A DNA stretch of 35,864 nt from an uncultured Alphaproteobacteria bacterium (GCA_913051655.1 CAJXHI010000026.1:1-35864); one strand, 5' to 3'. Numbered from the stretch's first letter, positions 17,104 through 28,059 are shown. Notes: generated by a model not told the origin, from the sequence alone. Numbers and translations are program-made.

Positions 17104-19800
17104 TCAAAAGCGCCCATGGCAGTGTTTGAACCGTTTACCTGATCCGCACGGGCACGGTGCATTGCGACCAGGATTGCCCCATGTGCTCTGATCATTTTCA
17201 TCAAAACTTGGATTGACCGAAGTGGCTGGCGTTTCTGATGTCGACCTTTCCTGCGGCTGCACTTGGGCCAACTGCTGCTGTGCAATCACTTGTTGCATCA
17301 TTGCTGCTTGTTCTTCTTGGGTCAGGGGTCGAATTTTCGCTAGATGCTGACTGACATCTACTCTGAGACCATTTAAGAGACTTTCGAAAAGCTGAAAAGC
17401 TTCGTTTTTGTATTCGTTCAAGGGATCACGCTGCGCATAGCCACGGAATCCAACAACAGAGCGTAGATGTTCAAGTGTAATCAAATGTTCACGCCATTTT
17501 GCATCAATAATTTGCAGCAAAACCTGCTTTTCGATCTGACGCATCGACTGGGTACCAAAGGCGACCGATTTTTCGGCCATCATTTTATCTACGGCGTCAC
17601 TTATTCTATCTGCGATGGTTTCATCGTCTACACCGTCCTCTTGGGCCCAGGCGATGATAGGTAGGTCTAGACCAAACTGTTCTTTGATATCGGCATACAG
17701 ATCTTCGCTGTTCCATTGCTCTGCATAGCTGCGGGGGGGCATGTGCAACGTGATAAGATCATCGATCACATCGCGCCGCATATCCTGAACCACTTCTGAT
17801 AGATCGTTTGCTTCGAGCACATCCAGACGTTGACCAAAGATCGCTTTGCGTTGATCATTCATTACGTCGTCAAATTTCAAAAGCTGTTTGCGGATGTCAA
17901 AGTTGCGCCCTTCGACTTTGGCCTGGGCGCGTTCAAGCGATTTGTTTACCCAAGGGTGAACGATCGCTTCACCTTCTTCCATACCCAAAGTGGACAGTAC
18001 TTTGTCGAGCCTCTCAGAGCCAAAAATGCGCATCAAGTCATCTTCAAGGCTGAGGAAAAACGAAGATCGCCCCGGATCCCCTTGACGACCTGAGCGTCCG
18101 CGCAGCTGATTGTCTATGCGGCGACTTTCGTGGCGTTCTGTTGCCAAAACAAAAAGTCCTCCCGCGGCGAGAACTTTTTCTTTTTCGGCTGCGTGTTCTT
18201 CTGTGATTATACGGCGGATGGTGTCAGGATCACTTTCAGGATTTTCTGCTAGAGCGGAAAGAACCCGCATTTCCACATTTCCGCCAAGCTGAATATCTGT
18301 ACCTCTTCCTGCCATGTTTGTGGCGATCGTGACAGCACCAATTTTTCCTGCATCACCGACGATTTGTGCCTCTTGTTCATGTTGGCGCGCGTTCAAAACA
18401 TTGTGTTTGATTCCTGCTAAGGTAAGCATTTGAGACAGCATTTCTGATTTCTCAATAGACGTTGTGCCGACGAGGATCGGTTGGCGAGCTTCATGAGCTT
18501 TTTTTATTTCGCTGACGATCGCATCATATTTTTCCCGCGCTGTGCGATAGATCTGGTCATGTTCATCCAAGCGAGCCACGGGAAGATTAGTGGGAACCTC
18601 AACAACGCCAAGTTTATAAATTTCGGAAAATTCTTCAGCTTCGGTGGCTGCTGTTCCCGTCATCCCTGCGAGTTTGTCGTAAAGACGGAAAAAGTTTTGG
18701 AAGGTAACGCTAGCCAAAGTGACATTTTCAGCCTGAATCGGGCAGGCTTCTTTGGCTTCGATGGCTTGGTGCAATCCGTTTGATAACCGCCGGCCAGCCA
18801 TCATTCGGCCGGTAAATTCGTCAATTAGAACAACTTCGTTTCCCCGTACGATATAATCTTTGTCACGAGTAAACAGTTTATGCGCATTCAGCCCCTGATT
18901 AATGTGGTGTACAATGGTTGTGCTTTCTGGATCATAAAGCGATTGACCGTCGGGAAGCAGACCACGCGTGTGCAATAAGTCCTCTAGGAATTCATTTCCC
19001 GCGTCAGTAAAGCTTGAATTGCGCGATTTTTCATCGACTGTGTAATGTTCCTCGTTCAACTCTGGGATAATTTTATTTACTGCCACATAAAGTTCAGAAC
19101 GATCCTGCGCAGGACCTGAGATGATTAGTGGCGTACGCGCCTCATCAATAAGTATACTATCTACCTCATCCACAATTGCAAAATTATGGTATTTTTGATA
19201 CATTTGCCCGATTTCGGTTTTCATATTGTCGCGTAAATAATCGAAGGCCAATTCATTGTTTGTCGCGTAAGTTACGTCGCATGCATAGGCCATCGCCTTT
19301 TCATTTTCTGGCTGTTGCGGGTAAATCACACCCGTTGTAAGTCCCAGCGCGCCATAAACTTTGGACATCCAGTCACTATCGCGTTTGGCAAGGTAATCAT
19401 TGACGGTGACGATGTGCACGCCCTGTCCACTGAGTGCATTGAGATAGGCAGGAAATGTTGCTACGAGTGTTTTGCCTTCGCCGGTTTTCATTTCTGAGAT
19501 ATTTCCTTGATGGAGAAAAATCCCACCCATCAGTTGCACATCAAAGGCACGCAGCCCGAGGGAGCGTACTGCCGCCTCACGACAATTGGCAAACGCTTCA
19601 GGTAAGATATCATCAAGAGAGGCGCCGTCTGCAACGCGCTCTTTGAATTCCAGTGTTTTGTCGATCAAACCCTGATCGGAAAACGTCTGAAATTCGCTTT
19701 CAAGCGCATTTATGCGATCAACGATAGGGCGTGTAGATTTTACTTTACGGTCGTTTGGTGTTCCAAAAACCTGTCTTGCCAGTTTCTTTAACCCGAGCAT
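17104..19800 (-). CDS. secA: Preprotein translocase ATPase SecA
   Basis: SecA drives unfolded preproteins through the SecYEG channel at the inner membrane. The 898-residue product is of usual length for the group. It shows the Walker A motif MKTGEGKT (104-111), the DEAD-type Walker B in [20 protein letters not shown], the helicase motif in [14 protein letters not shown] and the C-terminal zinc site [14 protein letters not shown], which binds SecB and ribosomes. Upstream, TTGACA and TACATC 17 bases apart (19929-19901) could be its promoter. The divergent neighbour is a periplasmic parvulin, so export and folding genes sit together. Confidence 0.97.
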   Translation of the reverse strand: MLGLKKLARQVFGTPNDRKVKSTRPIVDRINALESEFQTFSDQGLIDKTLEFKERVADGASLDDILPEAFANCREAAVRSLGLRAFDVQLMGGIFLHQGNISEMKTGEGKTLVATFPAYLNALSGQGVHIVTVNDYLAKRDSDWMSKVYGALGLTTGVIYPQQPENEKAMAYACDVTYATNNELAFDYLRDNMKTEIGQMYQKYHNFAIVDEVDSILIDEARTPLIISGPAQDRSELYVAVNKIIPELNEEHYTVDEKSRNSSFTDAGNEFLEDLLHTRGLLPDGQSLYDPESTTIVHHINQGLNAHKLFTRDKDYIVRGNEVVLIDEFTGRMMAGRRLSNGLHQAIEAKEACPIQAENVTLASVTFQNFFRLYDKLAGMTGTAATEAEEFSEIYKLGVVEVPTNLPVARLDEHDQIYRTAREKYDAIVSEIKKAHEARQPILVGTTSIEKSEMLSQMLTLAGIKHNVLNARQHEQEAQIVGDAGKIGAVTIATNMAGRGTDIQLGGNVEMRVLSALAENPESDPDTIRRIITEEHAAEKEKVLAAGGLFVLATERHESRRIDNQLRGRSGRQGDPGRSSFFLSLEDDLMRIFGSERLDKVLSTLGMEEGEAIVHPWVNKSLERAQAKVEGRNFDIRKQLLKFDDVMNDQRKAIFGQRLDVLEANDLSEVVQDMRRDVIDDLITLHMPPRSYAEQWNSEDLYADIKEQFGLDLPIIAWAQEDGVDDETIADRISDAVDKMMAEKSVAFGTQSMRQIEKQVLLQIIDAKWREHLITLEHLRSVVGFRGYAQRDPLNEYKNEAFQLFESLLNGLRVDVSQHLAKIRPLTQEEQAAMMQQVIAQQQLAQVQPQERSTSETPATSVNPSFDENDQSTWGNPGRNAPCPCGSGKRFKHCHGRF

Positions 19801-19900
19801 CTAAACCCCATTTAAAAAATGTCGCATATTGTGCAACCTTGTCTTGCCCTGCTCGATCTGAGCACATAGGACTTATGTCGACCATTTAATGACTGTGTGC

Positions 19901-19929
19901 GATGTAAGCAGCTGTTGGCAGACTGTCAA
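19901..19929 (-). promoter_or_regulatory. Candidate secA promoter
   Basis: The minus strand has a perfect TTGACA (19929-19924), a 17-base spacer and TACATC (19906-19901). The -10 box is weak, and the leader to the secA ATG would be about 95 bases. The site lies between secA and the divergent parvulin gene. Confidence 0.35.
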
Positions 19930-19968
19930 CGTGCTGGGTCCAAAGCGCACCGAAATCATGAGGAAAAT

Positions 19969-20817
19969 ATGCGCATTTTAGCCAAACCGATCACTGCAGC
20001 GTATATCGCCATTACGATTACACCCGCTTTTGCGGAAAATCACATGGACGCATCCACCGTTGTGGCTACAGTTAACGGGACAGAGATCACGTTGGGTCAT
20101 ATGATACTCGTGCGCGAAGCGTTGCCGGCGCAATATCAGTCGCTTCCTGACGACAAATTGTTCCAAGGCATTATAGAACAGTTGATCAAGCAAACTCTTT
20201 TGTCTCAGCTCAACGAGGATGCGGACAGTTTGCGTACCCAGTTAACAATCGACAATGATCGTCGGATGATGCGTGCGTCTGAGGCAGTAGACCTCATTTC
20301 ATCCCAAGCCATTGGTGAAGAAGATATTGTTGCCGCTTATGAGGCAAAATTTGTCAATGCGCGGGCTGGAAGAGAATTCAATGCCTCCCATATTCTTGTG
20401 GAAACTGAGGAACGCGCAATCAATCTGGTCGAAAAGGCTAAAGAAGGTAATGATTTTGCCAAACTCGCCAAAGAGTTTTCGACGGGCCCCTCAGGCTCGA
20501 ATGGCGGCCAATTGGGATGGTTCCAAAAAGGAATGATGGTCCCACCCTTTGAAGAGGTAGTTGTAGCTATGGAAAAGGGAGCCGTCTCAGGCCCCGTGAA
20601 AACAGATTTTGGATGGCATGTGATCAAATTAAATGACGTACGGGACCTTTCAGTCCCACCTTTGAAGCAGATACGTGATGAAATCTTTGCAGAGCTTCGA
20701 CAACAAGCTGTTCTTGAACGCGTTAGCCAATTGCAGGATACCGGTGATGTTGCCCTCACCGATTTAGGAGATTTTGATGCCGGTGTTTTGCAAAACCTCA
20801 CTCTTTTGGATCAATAA
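19969..20817 (+). CDS. Periplasmic peptidylprolyl isomerase (parvulin type)
   Basis: A 282-residue foldase of the SurA/PrsA kind. An N-terminal signal peptide (about 1-22, MRILAKPITAAYIAITI to AFA-EN) directs it to the periplasm. A SurA-like helical N domain follows, then one parvulin domain at about 138-235, with FNASHILVETEE, GSNGGQLGWFQKGMMVPPFE and FGWHVIKLND. It probably helps fold exported and outer-membrane proteins; clients cannot be read from the sequence. The frame is open to 19897, but ATG 19969 starts the signal peptide and has AGGA four bases upstream. The stop overlaps the argJ start (TAATG). Confidence 0.9.
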   Translation: MRILAKPITAAYIAITITPAFAENHMDASTVVATVNGTEITLGHMILVREALPAQYQSLPDDKLFQGIIEQLIKQTLLSQLNEDADSLRTQLTIDNDRRMMRASEAVDLISSQAIGEEDIVAAYEAKFVNARAGREFNASHILVETEERAINLVEKAKEGNDFAKLAKEFSTGPSGSNGGQLGWFQKGMMVPPFEEVVVAMEKGAVSGPVKTDFGWHVIKLNDVRDLSVPPLKQIRDEIFAELRQQAVLERVSQLQDTGDVALTDLGDFDAGVLQNLTLLDQ

Positions 20818-22046
20818 TGGCTAATATTCTGAATAAATCCCCGCTGGCCCCAGATCACTTTCCTAATATCAGAGCGATTGACGGCGTAAGATTCTCGAGC
20901 GTTGCAGCTGGCGTGAAATATAAAGGGAGGAGTGACGTGATGCTTGCGCACCTCAGCCCAGGTTCCACAATTGCAGGTGTATTAACCACCTCTGCCACGA
21001 GATCTGCATCGGTACTGAATTGTCAGGAAAAACTGGGGCAACTGTCTGACGAAGGCGCTGCAATCATTGTGAATTCAGGAAATGCAAATGCTTTTACAGG
21101 AAAAATAGGCACAGAGGCAATGCACGCCGTCGTGGATGCAGTGAGTGAAAAACTGTCCCTCTCGCCAGACCGGGTTTTTAGTGCCTCCACCGGAGTGATT
21201 GGTGAAATGTTGCCTGCTGATCGGATTATCGTGAAACTGGACGATTTAGTGCGCGATTTGTCGGACTACGGGATCAAGGAAGCTGCACGCGCGATCATGA
21301 CCACTGACACCTATGCGAAGGGCGCCTTTACTGAAGTTCAGATTGACACAAAAACTGTCAAAATTGCTGGTATAGCCAAAGGTTCCGGCATGATTGCGCC
21401 CGATATGGCGACGATGCTTGTCTTTCTTTTCACTGACGCCAAGGTTCCTCAGCAGGATTTGCAATTTTTGCTGTCTGAGATCAATCAATCCACATTTAAT
21501 GCGATCAGTGTTGACAGTGATACCTCTACGTCTGACACGGTTTTACTTGCAGCAACGGGCATGTCTGGCGTGTCTGTGACTGAAGAAACAGAGGAATTCA
21601 AAGCAGGTCTTCATTCTGTAATGCGCGATCTTTCCCATCTGGTGGTACGCGATGGCGAAGGAGCGAGTAAGTTTGTTGAGATTGAGGTTTGTCGTGCACA
21701 AAATGATCGAGACGCGAAAATTCATGCCTTCGCGATTGCGAATTCACCACTGGTAAAAACGGCCCTTGCAGGGAGCGATCCAAACTGGGGCCGCATTGTC
21801 ATGGCGATTGGAAAATCTGGTGCTTTGGCAGATCGGGATAGGATCAAAATCTGGTTTGGAGACATTTTAGTCGCAACGGATGGTTTTGTTGCGCCAAGTT
21901 ATATGGAAAACAATGGGGCCATCTATATGCAACAGTCCGAACTTAAGATCACGGTTGATATTGGATTGGGGCAAGGTCGTTTTACGGCATGGACCTGCGA
22001 TCTCACTCATCAATATGTGTCTATCAATGCGGATTATCGGTCGTGA
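20817..22046 (+). CDS. argJ: Glutamate N-acetyltransferase / ornithine acetyltransferase
   Basis: ArgJ moves the acetyl group from N-acetylornithine to glutamate in the cyclic arginine pathway, and bifunctional forms also use acetyl-CoA. The 409-residue proenzyme cuts itself before a threonine: Thr199 in GMIAPDMATMLVF fits, giving alpha and beta chains of about 198 and 211 residues. Other family marks are SGNANAFTG, STGVIGEMLP, AKGAFT and the C-terminal DPNWGRIVMAIG. The single A of TAATG is shared with the upstream parvulin stop, and the stop overlaps the mutT start. carB, which supplies carbamoyl phosphate for the same pathway, is also in the window but far away. Confidence 0.96.
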   Translation: MANILNKSPLAPDHFPNIRAIDGVRFSSVAAGVKYKGRSDVMLAHLSPGSTIAGVLTTSATRSASVLNCQEKLGQLSDEGAAIIVNSGNANAFTGKIGTEAMHAVVDAVSEKLSLSPDRVFSASTGVIGEMLPADRIIVKLDDLVRDLSDYGIKEAARAIMTTDTYAKGAFTEVQIDTKTVKIAGIAKGSGMIAPDMATMLVFLFTDAKVPQQDLQFLLSEINQSTFNAISVDSDTSTSDTVLLAATGMSGVSVTEETEEFKAGLHSVMRDLSHLVVRDGEGASKFVEIEVCRAQNDRDAKIHAFAIANSPLVKTALAGSDPNWGRIVMAIGKSGALADRDRIKIWFGDILVATDGFVAPSYMENNGAIYMQQSELKITVDIGLGQGRFTAWTCDLTHQYVSINADYRS

Positions 22047-22441
22047 AAACAGTTTTGGTCAGCGCTGTAGCTTTGATAGATCGCGATGGTCGTGTGCTCC
22101 TTGCGCAGCGCCCCAAGGGCAAATCCATGGCAGGTCTTTGGGAATTCCCTGGCGGAAAGGTTGAAGTGGGTGAAACCCCTGAGGCAGCATTGGTTCGCGA
22201 ATTGCACGAAGAGTTAGGGATTGAAACTTGGGACAGCTGTCTGGCTCCGTTAACTTTTGCCAGCCACTGTTACGAAGAGTTTCATCTTTTGATGCCTCTC
22301 TTCGCCTGTCGAAAATGGAGTGGCATTGTCCAACCTAAAGAAGGCCAAAATCTCAAATGGGTTTATCCAAAGAATTTTTTAGATTATCATATGCCGCCAG
22401 CAGACATCCCGCTTATCCCAATCTTGAGAGATTGGTTATGA
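22043..22441 (+). CDS. mutT: 8-oxo-dGTP diphosphatase MutT
   Basis: MutT hydrolyses oxidised dGTP and so prevents A-to-C mutations. The 132-residue product has the complete Nudix box GGKVEVGETPEAALVREL followed by HEELGIE (38-61) and the MutT-type lead QRPKGKSMAGLWEFPGG. The start is GTG 22043, which overlaps the argJ stop as GTGA and gives the normal short N terminus (MKTVLVSAVALI); an ATG further up would lie deep in argJ. It ends 22 bases from the convergent infB. Confidence 0.92.
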   Translation: MKTVLVSAVALIDRDGRVLLAQRPKGKSMAGLWEFPGGKVEVGETPEAALVRELHEELGIETWDSCLAPLTFASHCYEEFHLLMPLFACRKWSGIVQPKEGQNLKWVYPKNFLDYHMPPADIPLIPILRDWL

Positions 22442-22463
22442 TCCGTGCCTTTAAAGGCAGAGC

Positions 22464-24956
22464 TTAAGTCAACTTACGTTCAATTTCCTGACGTTCGAAA
22501 ATTTCGATTACATCGCCTGTGCGAATATCGTCATAACTTTCGAATGCCATTCCACATTCCTGACCAGATTGGACTTCGCCTACTTCGTCTTTGAAACGCT
22601 TGAGTGTTTTCAACGTGCCTTCGTGGATTACAATGCTGTCTCTGAGCAAACGCACACCCGAGCTGCGTCTTGCGACACCTTCGGTGATGAGGCAGCCAGC
22701 AACTTTGCCAATACCAGACACTTTAAAGACTTCTTTGATTTCAGCGTATCCAATGAAGTTTTCTCGGATTTCTGCACTGAGAAGTCCGCTTGCCGCGGCT
22801 TTGACATCATCAACCAGATCATAAATCACTGAATAATAACGAATTTCCACGCCTTTTTGGTTGGCTGTATTCCGTGCAGAGGCATTGGCCCGCACGTTAA
22901 AGCCCATGACCGGTGCACCGGAAGCTTCCGCCAGACCGACATCCGTCTCTGTGATCGCCCCTACGCCGTAATGCAGCACGCGCACTCGGACTTCATCGTT
23001 GCCGATTTTCTCCATCGCCTGAACGATAGCTTCAGCTGAGCCTTGCACGTCTGCTTTTACGAGGATGGGCAGTTCGGAGATATTTTCATCCTCTTTCGCC
23101 TTCGCCATTAATTGTTCAAGGGTCGTTGCGGCGCCCGCAGCTGCGCGCTTTTCCTTTGCGAGGTTTTCGCGATAGGTGGCGATTTCACGTGCTTGCGCTT
23201 CAGTGTCTACTACGTTTAGAACGTCTCCAGCCTCTGGCGTCCCATTCAGCCCGAGAACTTCGACCGGAACTGAGGGTCCTGCAAGTTTGACCCGGTCACC
23301 TTTATCGTTCACAAGAGCGCGCACTTTACCCCATTGTTCGCCAGCGACAAAAATATCGCCCTGTTTCAATGTTCCTTTTTGAACAAGTACAGTGGCAACT
23401 GGGCCACGGCCCACATCAAGCTGGGCTTCGATTACAGCTCCTTGTGCGGCGCGGTCTGGATTGGCTTTTAATTCAAGGATTTCTGCTTGAAGCGCGATTG
23501 CTTCCAAAAGCTCATCCAGACCCTGTCCAGTGATTGCCGACACTTCAACGTCTTGCACTTCGCCAGACATGTCTTCGACAATGACCTCGTGCTGCAAAAG
23601 TTCGGTTCGGACTTTGTTCGCATCAGCTGCAGGTCGGTCAATTTTGTTAATTGCAACGATCAATGGCACCTCTGCAGCCTTCGCGTGGTTGATTGCCTCA
23701 ATCGTTTGCGGCATTACAGAGTCATCCGCTGCCACGACCAGCACCACAACATCAGTGACCTGCGCCCCGCGAGACCGCATGGACGTAAATGCCGCGTGCC
23801 CCGGTGTATCTAGGAATGATAGAACTGCACCGCTTTCGGTTTTCACCTGATAGGCACCGATATGCTGTGTAATGCCGCCCGCTTCGCCTTGAACGACTTT
23901 GGTTTTGCGGATTGCATCCAAAAGAGATGTTTTTCCGTGATCGACATGTCCCATGATCGTAATGACTGGAGGACGCTGCTTAAGATCTTTTTCGTCGTCT
24001 TCGGTTTCCTTGATCACATCTTCCACGTCCGAGTCGGAGACGCGGACTGTTTTATGACCAAATTCTTCAATGATTAGTTCAGCAGTATCGGCATCAATGG
24101 TTTGGTTTTGCGTCACCATCATACCCATTTTCATGAGCGCCTTAACTACTTCTGCGGAGCGTTCAGCCATTCTGTTGGCTAGTTCAGAAACCATAATCGC
24201 TTCTGGAAGCTGAACTTCGCGCACAATTTTTTCGCGCTCGGAAGTGCCACCCATCGCTTTTTGGCGCGCACGCTCCTGTTTGCGCTTCATCGCTGCCATT
24301 GAGCGTTGACGCCCACCTTCACCCGACAGAGCTTGCGAGAGGGTCAGCTTTCCTGCGCGACGCCCGTCGTCGCGCCCTTTGTTAGAGCGACGATCCTGTT
24401 CCTGTTCGCGTTCTTTCTTACGTAATGGTTGCGCCGTGGGTTGTTTTACTGCGGGACGAGTTATTTCACCCTCTGCTCGTGGAGGCGCGGGTTGGGCATC
24501 TTCTGCTGCTTTTCGTTTTGTGAGTTCTTCGGCCTCGGATTTTGCGCGTGCTTCGTCTTCTTCTTTTTGACGCAGACGTTCTTCTGCTTTACGCTGTTCG
24601 AGTTCCTTTTGCTCTTGTTCTTTACGACGTTGGTTGCGTTCTTCTTCACGTACCTTTTCTTCGGCCTCGCGACGTGCTGCTTCTTCAACTTCACGCGCTT
24701 TTGCGGCTTTGACTGCCGCCAACCGACGTTCTAACTCAGCATCTGATACGCCGTCGGGTCTTTTGCCTGAACTCGACGGAGATGGGCCGGTTCCCGTGCC
24801 CAATTTCGCCTTACCTTGCTTTGGTACCATAACGCGTTTACGCTTTGTTTCAACCACAACACTTTTTGTGCGTCCATGGCTGAAGCTTTGCTTTACATTT
24901 CCCGATCTGGGACCACTGCGTAAGCCCAAAGTTTTTTTGCCGTCACTATCGCTCAT
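22464..24956 (-). CDS. infB: Translation initiation factor IF-2
   Basis: IF-2 is the GTPase that brings initiator tRNA to the small ribosomal subunit. The 830-residue product has a long, highly charged and coiled-coil-like N part (about 75-235, rich in Glu, Arg and Lys), an IF2-N domain, then the G domain with G1 GHVDHGKT (336-343), G3 DTPGH (383-387) and G4 NKID (437-440), followed by beta-barrel and C-terminal domains. Its start overlaps the ylxR-type gene stop by four bases. It is the last gene of the rimP-nusA-ylxR-infB operon and is convergent with mutT. Confidence 0.97.
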   Translation of the reverse strand: MSDSDGKKTLGLRSGPRSGNVKQSFSHGRTKSVVVETKRKRVMVPKQGKAKLGTGTGPSPSSSGKRPDGVSDAELERRLAAVKAAKAREVEEAARREAEEKVREEERNQRRKEQEQKELEQRKAEERLRQKEEDEARAKSEAEELTKRKAAEDAQPAPPRAEGEITRPAVKQPTAQPLRKKEREQEQDRRSNKGRDDGRRAGKLTLSQALSGEGGRQRSMAAMKRKQERARQKAMGGTSEREKIVREVQLPEAIMVSELANRMAERSAEVVKALMKMGMMVTQNQTIDADTAELIIEEFGHKTVRVSDSDVEDVIKETEDDEKDLKQRPPVITIMGHVDHGKTSLLDAIRKTKVVQGEAGGITQHIGAYQVKTESGAVLSFLDTPGHAAFTSMRSRGAQVTDVVVLVVAADDSVMPQTIEAINHAKAAEVPLIVAINKIDRPAADANKVRTELLQHEVIVEDMSGEVQDVEVSAITGQGLDELLEAIALQAEILELKANPDRAAQGAVIEAQLDVGRGPVATVLVQKGTLKQGDIFVAGEQWGKVRALVNDKGDRVKLAGPSVPVEVLGLNGTPEAGDVLNVVDTEAQAREIATYRENLAKEKRAAAGAATTLEQLMAKAKEDENISELPILVKADVQGSAEAIVQAMEKIGNDEVRVRVLHYGVGAITETDVGLAEASGAPVMGFNVRANASARNTANQKGVEIRYYSVIYDLVDDVKAAASGLLSAEIRENFIGYAEIKEVFKVSGIGKVAGCLITEGVARRSSGVRLLRDSIVIHEGTLKTLKRFKDEVGEVQSGQECGMAFESYDDIRTGDVIEIFERQEIERKLT

Positions 24957-25588
24957 ATAGCTGTCTTTTCCTTTTTCGCGATCCTATGATCGCCTTTTAC
25001 GGGCCGCAGGCCTTTGAGTCTTTGTGCTTCATGTACTACACGTTGCGTAATTCCGCCAGATGCAAGAGCACAGTGAATTACAGTTTGTCTCCCAAAAGCC
25101 AACCCCAATTCTGAAGTTTTTAGCCACCCGATGAAAGTTCCGCCTCTTGGAGTGCTTAATTTCGACTTTCCTCGCTCAGATCCGTCTTGGGCTTGGACCA
25201 AAACGCTTACCACACCTTTTGAAAGCCAATCCTTAACTTTTTCGTAACCTGCGACAGCGCAACCTGATTTGCGCGCGAGGCTTAGAAGGCTGATAACGCG
25301 ATTTGAAAGCATCTTTTCCACATCATCCAAAATCATCGCTGGAACGGTAATAGGTTTGCATACGGCCCGGGCAAAAAGTCCCTCGCGCACTGTCTTCTCC
25401 AGAAGCATTTTGTCACAGCTTACCCAAATTCCTTTGCCTGGCAGTTTTTCTAAGACATCAGCCACAATCATATTATCCGGTGTTAATACAAATCGCAGCA
25501 AAGCGGATTTGTCTTTGACTTCTCCGCTTGCGATGCATTTTCGCGACGTTCCTTTAACGATGTTTTCACTATCGTTCTGTGCTTTCAT
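24953..25588 (-). CDS. RNA-binding protein, YlxR (DUF448) plus L7Ae-like domain
   Basis: A 211-residue basic protein. The N-terminal half is a YlxR/DUF448 domain, with [20 protein letters not shown] (start of the fold) and [13 protein letters not shown]. The second half (about 90-185) looks like an L7Ae/L30e-type unit with [17 protein letters not shown]. This two-part build between nusA and infB is usual in alphaproteobacteria as I recall. A nucleic-acid role linked to transcription and translation is likely but its target is unknown. It sits 27 bases after nusA and overlaps infB. Confidence 0.87.
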   Translation of the reverse strand: MKAQNDSENIVKGTSRKCIASGEVKDKSALLRFVLTPDNMIVADVLEKLPGKGIWVSCDKMLLEKTVREGLFARAVCKPITVPAMILDDVEKMLSNRVISLLSLARKSGCAVAGYEKVKDWLSKGVVSVLVQAQDGSERGKSKLSTPRGGTFIGWLKTSELGLAFGRQTVIHCALASGGITQRVVHEAQRLKGLRPVKGDHRIAKKEKTAI

Positions 25589-25615
25589 GATTGTGTCCTG
25601 AGTATTCTGAATGAT

Positions 25616-27223
25616 TTACTTTTCTTCTAGCTCTACCTCTACCTCTGTTTCGTTTGTCAAAAGCTCGTCTGGGTCAACCCAGCCAAGCATAATACGTGCT
25701 GTCATAACAAGTTCTTGAGCCTCTGAGAGAGACACGTCAAAGGGTTCAAGAATACCATCATCTTTGACCCGAGCGCCATCGACAGTGGTCCAACCGCCAG
25801 CCAATTCCCAATCCGCGCAGGTTGCGAAATCTTCTAGCGATTTGATGCCATCTTCCGCCAATGCTTCGAGCATTTTTGGTGCGAGGCCTTCGAAATTGAT
25901 GAGGTTGTCTTCGACACCCATCTTGCGCGCCTTTTCGAGTGCTGCGCGCGCCTGTTCTTCAAGGAATTCGCGTGCTCGTGTCTGAAGTTCATCTGCGGTT
26001 CCTTCGTCCACGCCTTCGATTTGCAGCAATTCTTCAGGCTCGACAAAGGCAACTTCTTCAAGATTGCTAAAGCCTTCGGAAACCAGAAGCTGTGCGAAGA
26101 ATTCATCCAGATCCAGTGAGCTCATGAAAAGTTGTGTTCTTTCTTCGAATTCTTTTTGGCGCCGTTCGCTTTCTTCCGCTTCGGTCATGATATCGATATC
26201 AAGAGCGGTGAGTTGGCTAGCAAGGCGCACGTTTTGACCTCTTCGGCCAATCGCAAGGCTCAACTGATCAACAGGGACCACAACTTCAATGCGCTCTGCC
26301 TCTTCGTCTAGAACAACTTTGGACACTTCAGCGGGTTGCAAGGCGTTCACCAAAAAGGTTGGCTGGTCTTCATTCCACGGGATGATATCGATTTTTTCAC
26401 CCTGCAGTTCATTGACAACTGCCTGAACGCGGCTTCCGCGCATACCGACACACGCTCCCACAGGATCAATTGATCCATCATTGGTTAAAACGGCAATTTT
26501 TGCACGTGAACCGGGGTCGCGTGCTACTGCTTTGATTTCAATAATTCCCTCGTAAATCTCGGGAACTTCCATTTTGAAAAGCTCGGCCATAAATTGTGGA
26601 TCTGTACGGCTCAGGAATATTTGAGGCCCGCGGTTTTCACGGCGTACTTCTTTGATGTAGCAGCGGATCCGATCATTGGGACGATAGCTTTCGCGGGAGA
26701 TTTTTTCATTACGGCGCAATACGGCCTCACCTCGACCGACATCAACAATCACATTGCCATATTCTTCGCGTTTAACCTGCCCGTTAATAATTGTGCCGGC
26801 GCGATCTTTGAATTCTTCATATTGCCGCTCGCGTTCTGCTTCGCGCACTTTCTGAAGGATAACCTGTTTGGCAGATTGCGCTGCGATACGGCCCATATCG
26901 ACAGGAGGGATCTCTTCAACGAACTGATCGCCGATCTCTGGGTTGTCGAGGTACTGACATGCTTGTTCGGCCGTAAATTCGGACTGATAGTTCTCAATCA
27001 AATCTTCTTCAACCACTGTGCGCACACGGGTGAAAGTGGCGCGTCCAGTTTTGCGGTCGATCGTTACCCGAATATCCATCTCTGCGCCGTAGCGGGATTT
27101 CGCCGCGCGAGCCAGGCTTTCTTCCATCGCTTCTATTACCAACGCAGGGTCGATCATTTTTTCGCGTGCGACCGCTTCAGCTGTTTGCAACAGTTCAAGC
27201 TGATTTGCAGAAGTGATTGCCAT
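25616..27223 (-). CDS. nusA: Transcription termination/antitermination factor NusA
   Basis: NusA binds RNA polymerase and nascent RNA and controls pausing, termination and antitermination. The 535-residue product has the polymerase-binding N domain (1 to about 130), an S1 domain (NGQVKREEYGNVIVDVGRGEA, around 150), two KH domains (including GACVGMRGSRVQ and AIGRRGQNVRLASQLT) and a C-terminal acidic/helix-hairpin-helix region from about 365 (LLQIEGVDEGTADEL), ending in an acidic tail. The start overlaps the rimP stop (TAATG) and has a strong GAGGAGGAAG ribosome site. The terminator-like hairpin in the operon leader could be a point of self-control. Confidence 0.97.
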   Translation of the reverse strand: MAITSANQLELLQTAEAVAREKMIDPALVIEAMEESLARAAKSRYGAEMDIRVTIDRKTGRATFTRVRTVVEEDLIENYQSEFTAEQACQYLDNPEIGDQFVEEIPPVDMGRIAAQSAKQVILQKVREAERERQYEEFKDRAGTIINGQVKREEYGNVIVDVGRGEAVLRRNEKISRESYRPNDRIRCYIKEVRRENRGPQIFLSRTDPQFMAELFKMEVPEIYEGIIEIKAVARDPGSRAKIAVLTNDGSIDPVGACVGMRGSRVQAVVNELQGEKIDIIPWNEDQPTFLVNALQPAEVSKVVLDEEAERIEVVVPVDQLSLAIGRRGQNVRLASQLTALDIDIMTEAEESERRQKEFEERTQLFMSSLDLDEFFAQLLVSEGFSNLEEVAFVEPEELLQIEGVDEGTADELQTRAREFLEEQARAALEKARKMGVEDNLINFEGLAPKMLEALAEDGIKSLEDFATCADWELAGGWTTVDGARVKDDGILEPFDVSLSEAQELVMTARIMLGWVDPDELLTNETEVEVELEEK

Positions 27224-27798
27224 TAAACTTCCTCCTCAGACGAATTTGTCTCTATTTCGTCAAAATTATCTTCGTTCAAAACGCCTGCGCTTTTACGTTG
27301 GCGTAGCATTTCTTTGATCAGGTCATCGGTCAGGACCAGTTTTGCGTCACTGAGCCAGTCAAACCTTAGACCAATGGTGCCTTCTGTGATATTAAGCAAC
27401 ACTTCATCTCCATCAATTCCGGCGAGGACGCCTTTAAATCGACGCTGACTATCAATGAGATGATCGGTTTCCAGCCGAACTTCATATCCTTCAAATGCGT
27501 CAAAATCCTTAAGCCTTGTCAGGGGACGATCAATTCCCGGACTTGAGACTTCGAGGTGATAGGCGTCTAAAATAGTGTCCTCTACATCCAAAACGGCACT
27601 GACGGCAACAGAAATCTCCGCGAGTTCATCAACATTGATCCCTCCATCGGGACGATCCACCATAATCTGTAGCGTTGCTTTTTGTCCGCCCAAAAGTCGT
27701 ACACGCACAAGCTCAAACCCCAAATCCTTTATAGTAGGGGTCACGATATCTGCGAGCCTTTTATCGATGGCTGCTTTTGCAATCATATTATTCGACAT
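27223..27798 (-). CDS. rimP: Ribosome maturation factor RimP
   Basis: RimP helps late assembly of the 30S ribosomal subunit. The 191-residue product has the two RimP domains: an N domain with [28 protein letters not shown] and [12 protein letters not shown], and a C-terminal SH3-like domain. The frame is open upstream to 27909, but that part contains the likely promoter and a terminator-type hairpin and is unlike the family. ATG 27798 ([18 protein letters not shown]) is therefore chosen; ATG 27786 is also possible. It is the first gene of the rimP-nusA-ylxR-infB operon. Confidence 0.92.
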   Translation of the reverse strand: MSNNMIAKAAIDKRLADIVTPTIKDLGFELVRVRLLGGQKATLQIMVDRPDGGINVDELAEISVAVSAVLDVEDTILDAYHLEVSSPGIDRPLTRLKDFDAFEGYEVRLETDHLIDSQRRFKGVLAGIDGDEVLLNITEGTIGLRFDWLSDAKLVLTDDLIKEMLRQRKSAGVLNEDNFDEIETNSSEEEV

Positions 27799-27810
27799 GT
27801 CACCAAACAC

Positions 27811-27832
27811 AAAAAAACGGGCCGCGGCCCGT
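27811..27832 (-). terminator. Terminator-like hairpin in the rimP-nusA leader (possible attenuator)
   Basis: Positions 27817-27832 are a perfect 16-base G/C-rich palindrome (ACGGGC-CGCG-GCCCGT), followed on the minus strand by seven T (27817-27811). This is a full intrinsic terminator, pointing towards rimP and ending 13 bases before its ATG. It lies downstream of the probable operon promoter, so it either attenuates the operon or ends a short leader RNA. Confidence 0.65.
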
Positions 27833-27847
27833 CGTATTTTCGGTGGA

Positions 27848-27865
27848 GAGCATGTGCCCATGCCC
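27848..27865 (-). promoter_or_regulatory. Leader hairpin upstream of the rimP terminator
   Basis: The minus strand can form a 7-bp stem with a 4-base loop (GGGCATG-GGCA-CATGCTC, one G-T pair) just downstream of the predicted start point. With the terminator hairpin it makes up most of the roughly 75-base leader. A regulatory role is inferred. Confidence 0.35.
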
Positions 27866-27880
27866 GCCGCTATGAATTTC

Positions 27881-27909
27881 TTCATAAGGGCGAAAGACCT
27901 ATGTTGCAA
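27881..27909 (-). promoter_or_regulatory. Probable promoter of the rimP-nusA-infB operon
   Basis: TTGCAA (27909-27904) and TATGAA (27886-27881) lie 17 bases apart on the minus strand. Transcription would start near 27874, giving a 75-base leader before the rimP ATG at 27798. Confidence 0.5.
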
Positions 27910-28059
27910 GTCAGTAATTGGCGTAAAGCGTATTATATGAGTATCTTTTGAGGCTTTTAGGTCCCTATCTATTCAATCTTGTCGTTTGCACCATCCTTTG
28001 ACCAGTGCCTTAAACCGTTCTAGTCATAAATGGACACCACATTTCTCGCTCTCGGCCAA

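Noticed and set aside
22447..22458. Palindrome GCCTTTAAAGGC between mutT and infB as a terminator
   Set aside because: It is A/T-rich in the centre, short, and lacks a T run on either side.
24461..24734. Frames opposite the charged N part of infB
   Set aside because: They are by-products of the Lys/Glu-rich repeats of IF-2; the resulting proteins are Phe/Cys-rich or low-complexity.
27799..27909. Upstream extension of rimP by 37 codons
   Set aside because: It contains the probable promoter, a leader hairpin and a terminator palindrome, and has no likeness to RimP.
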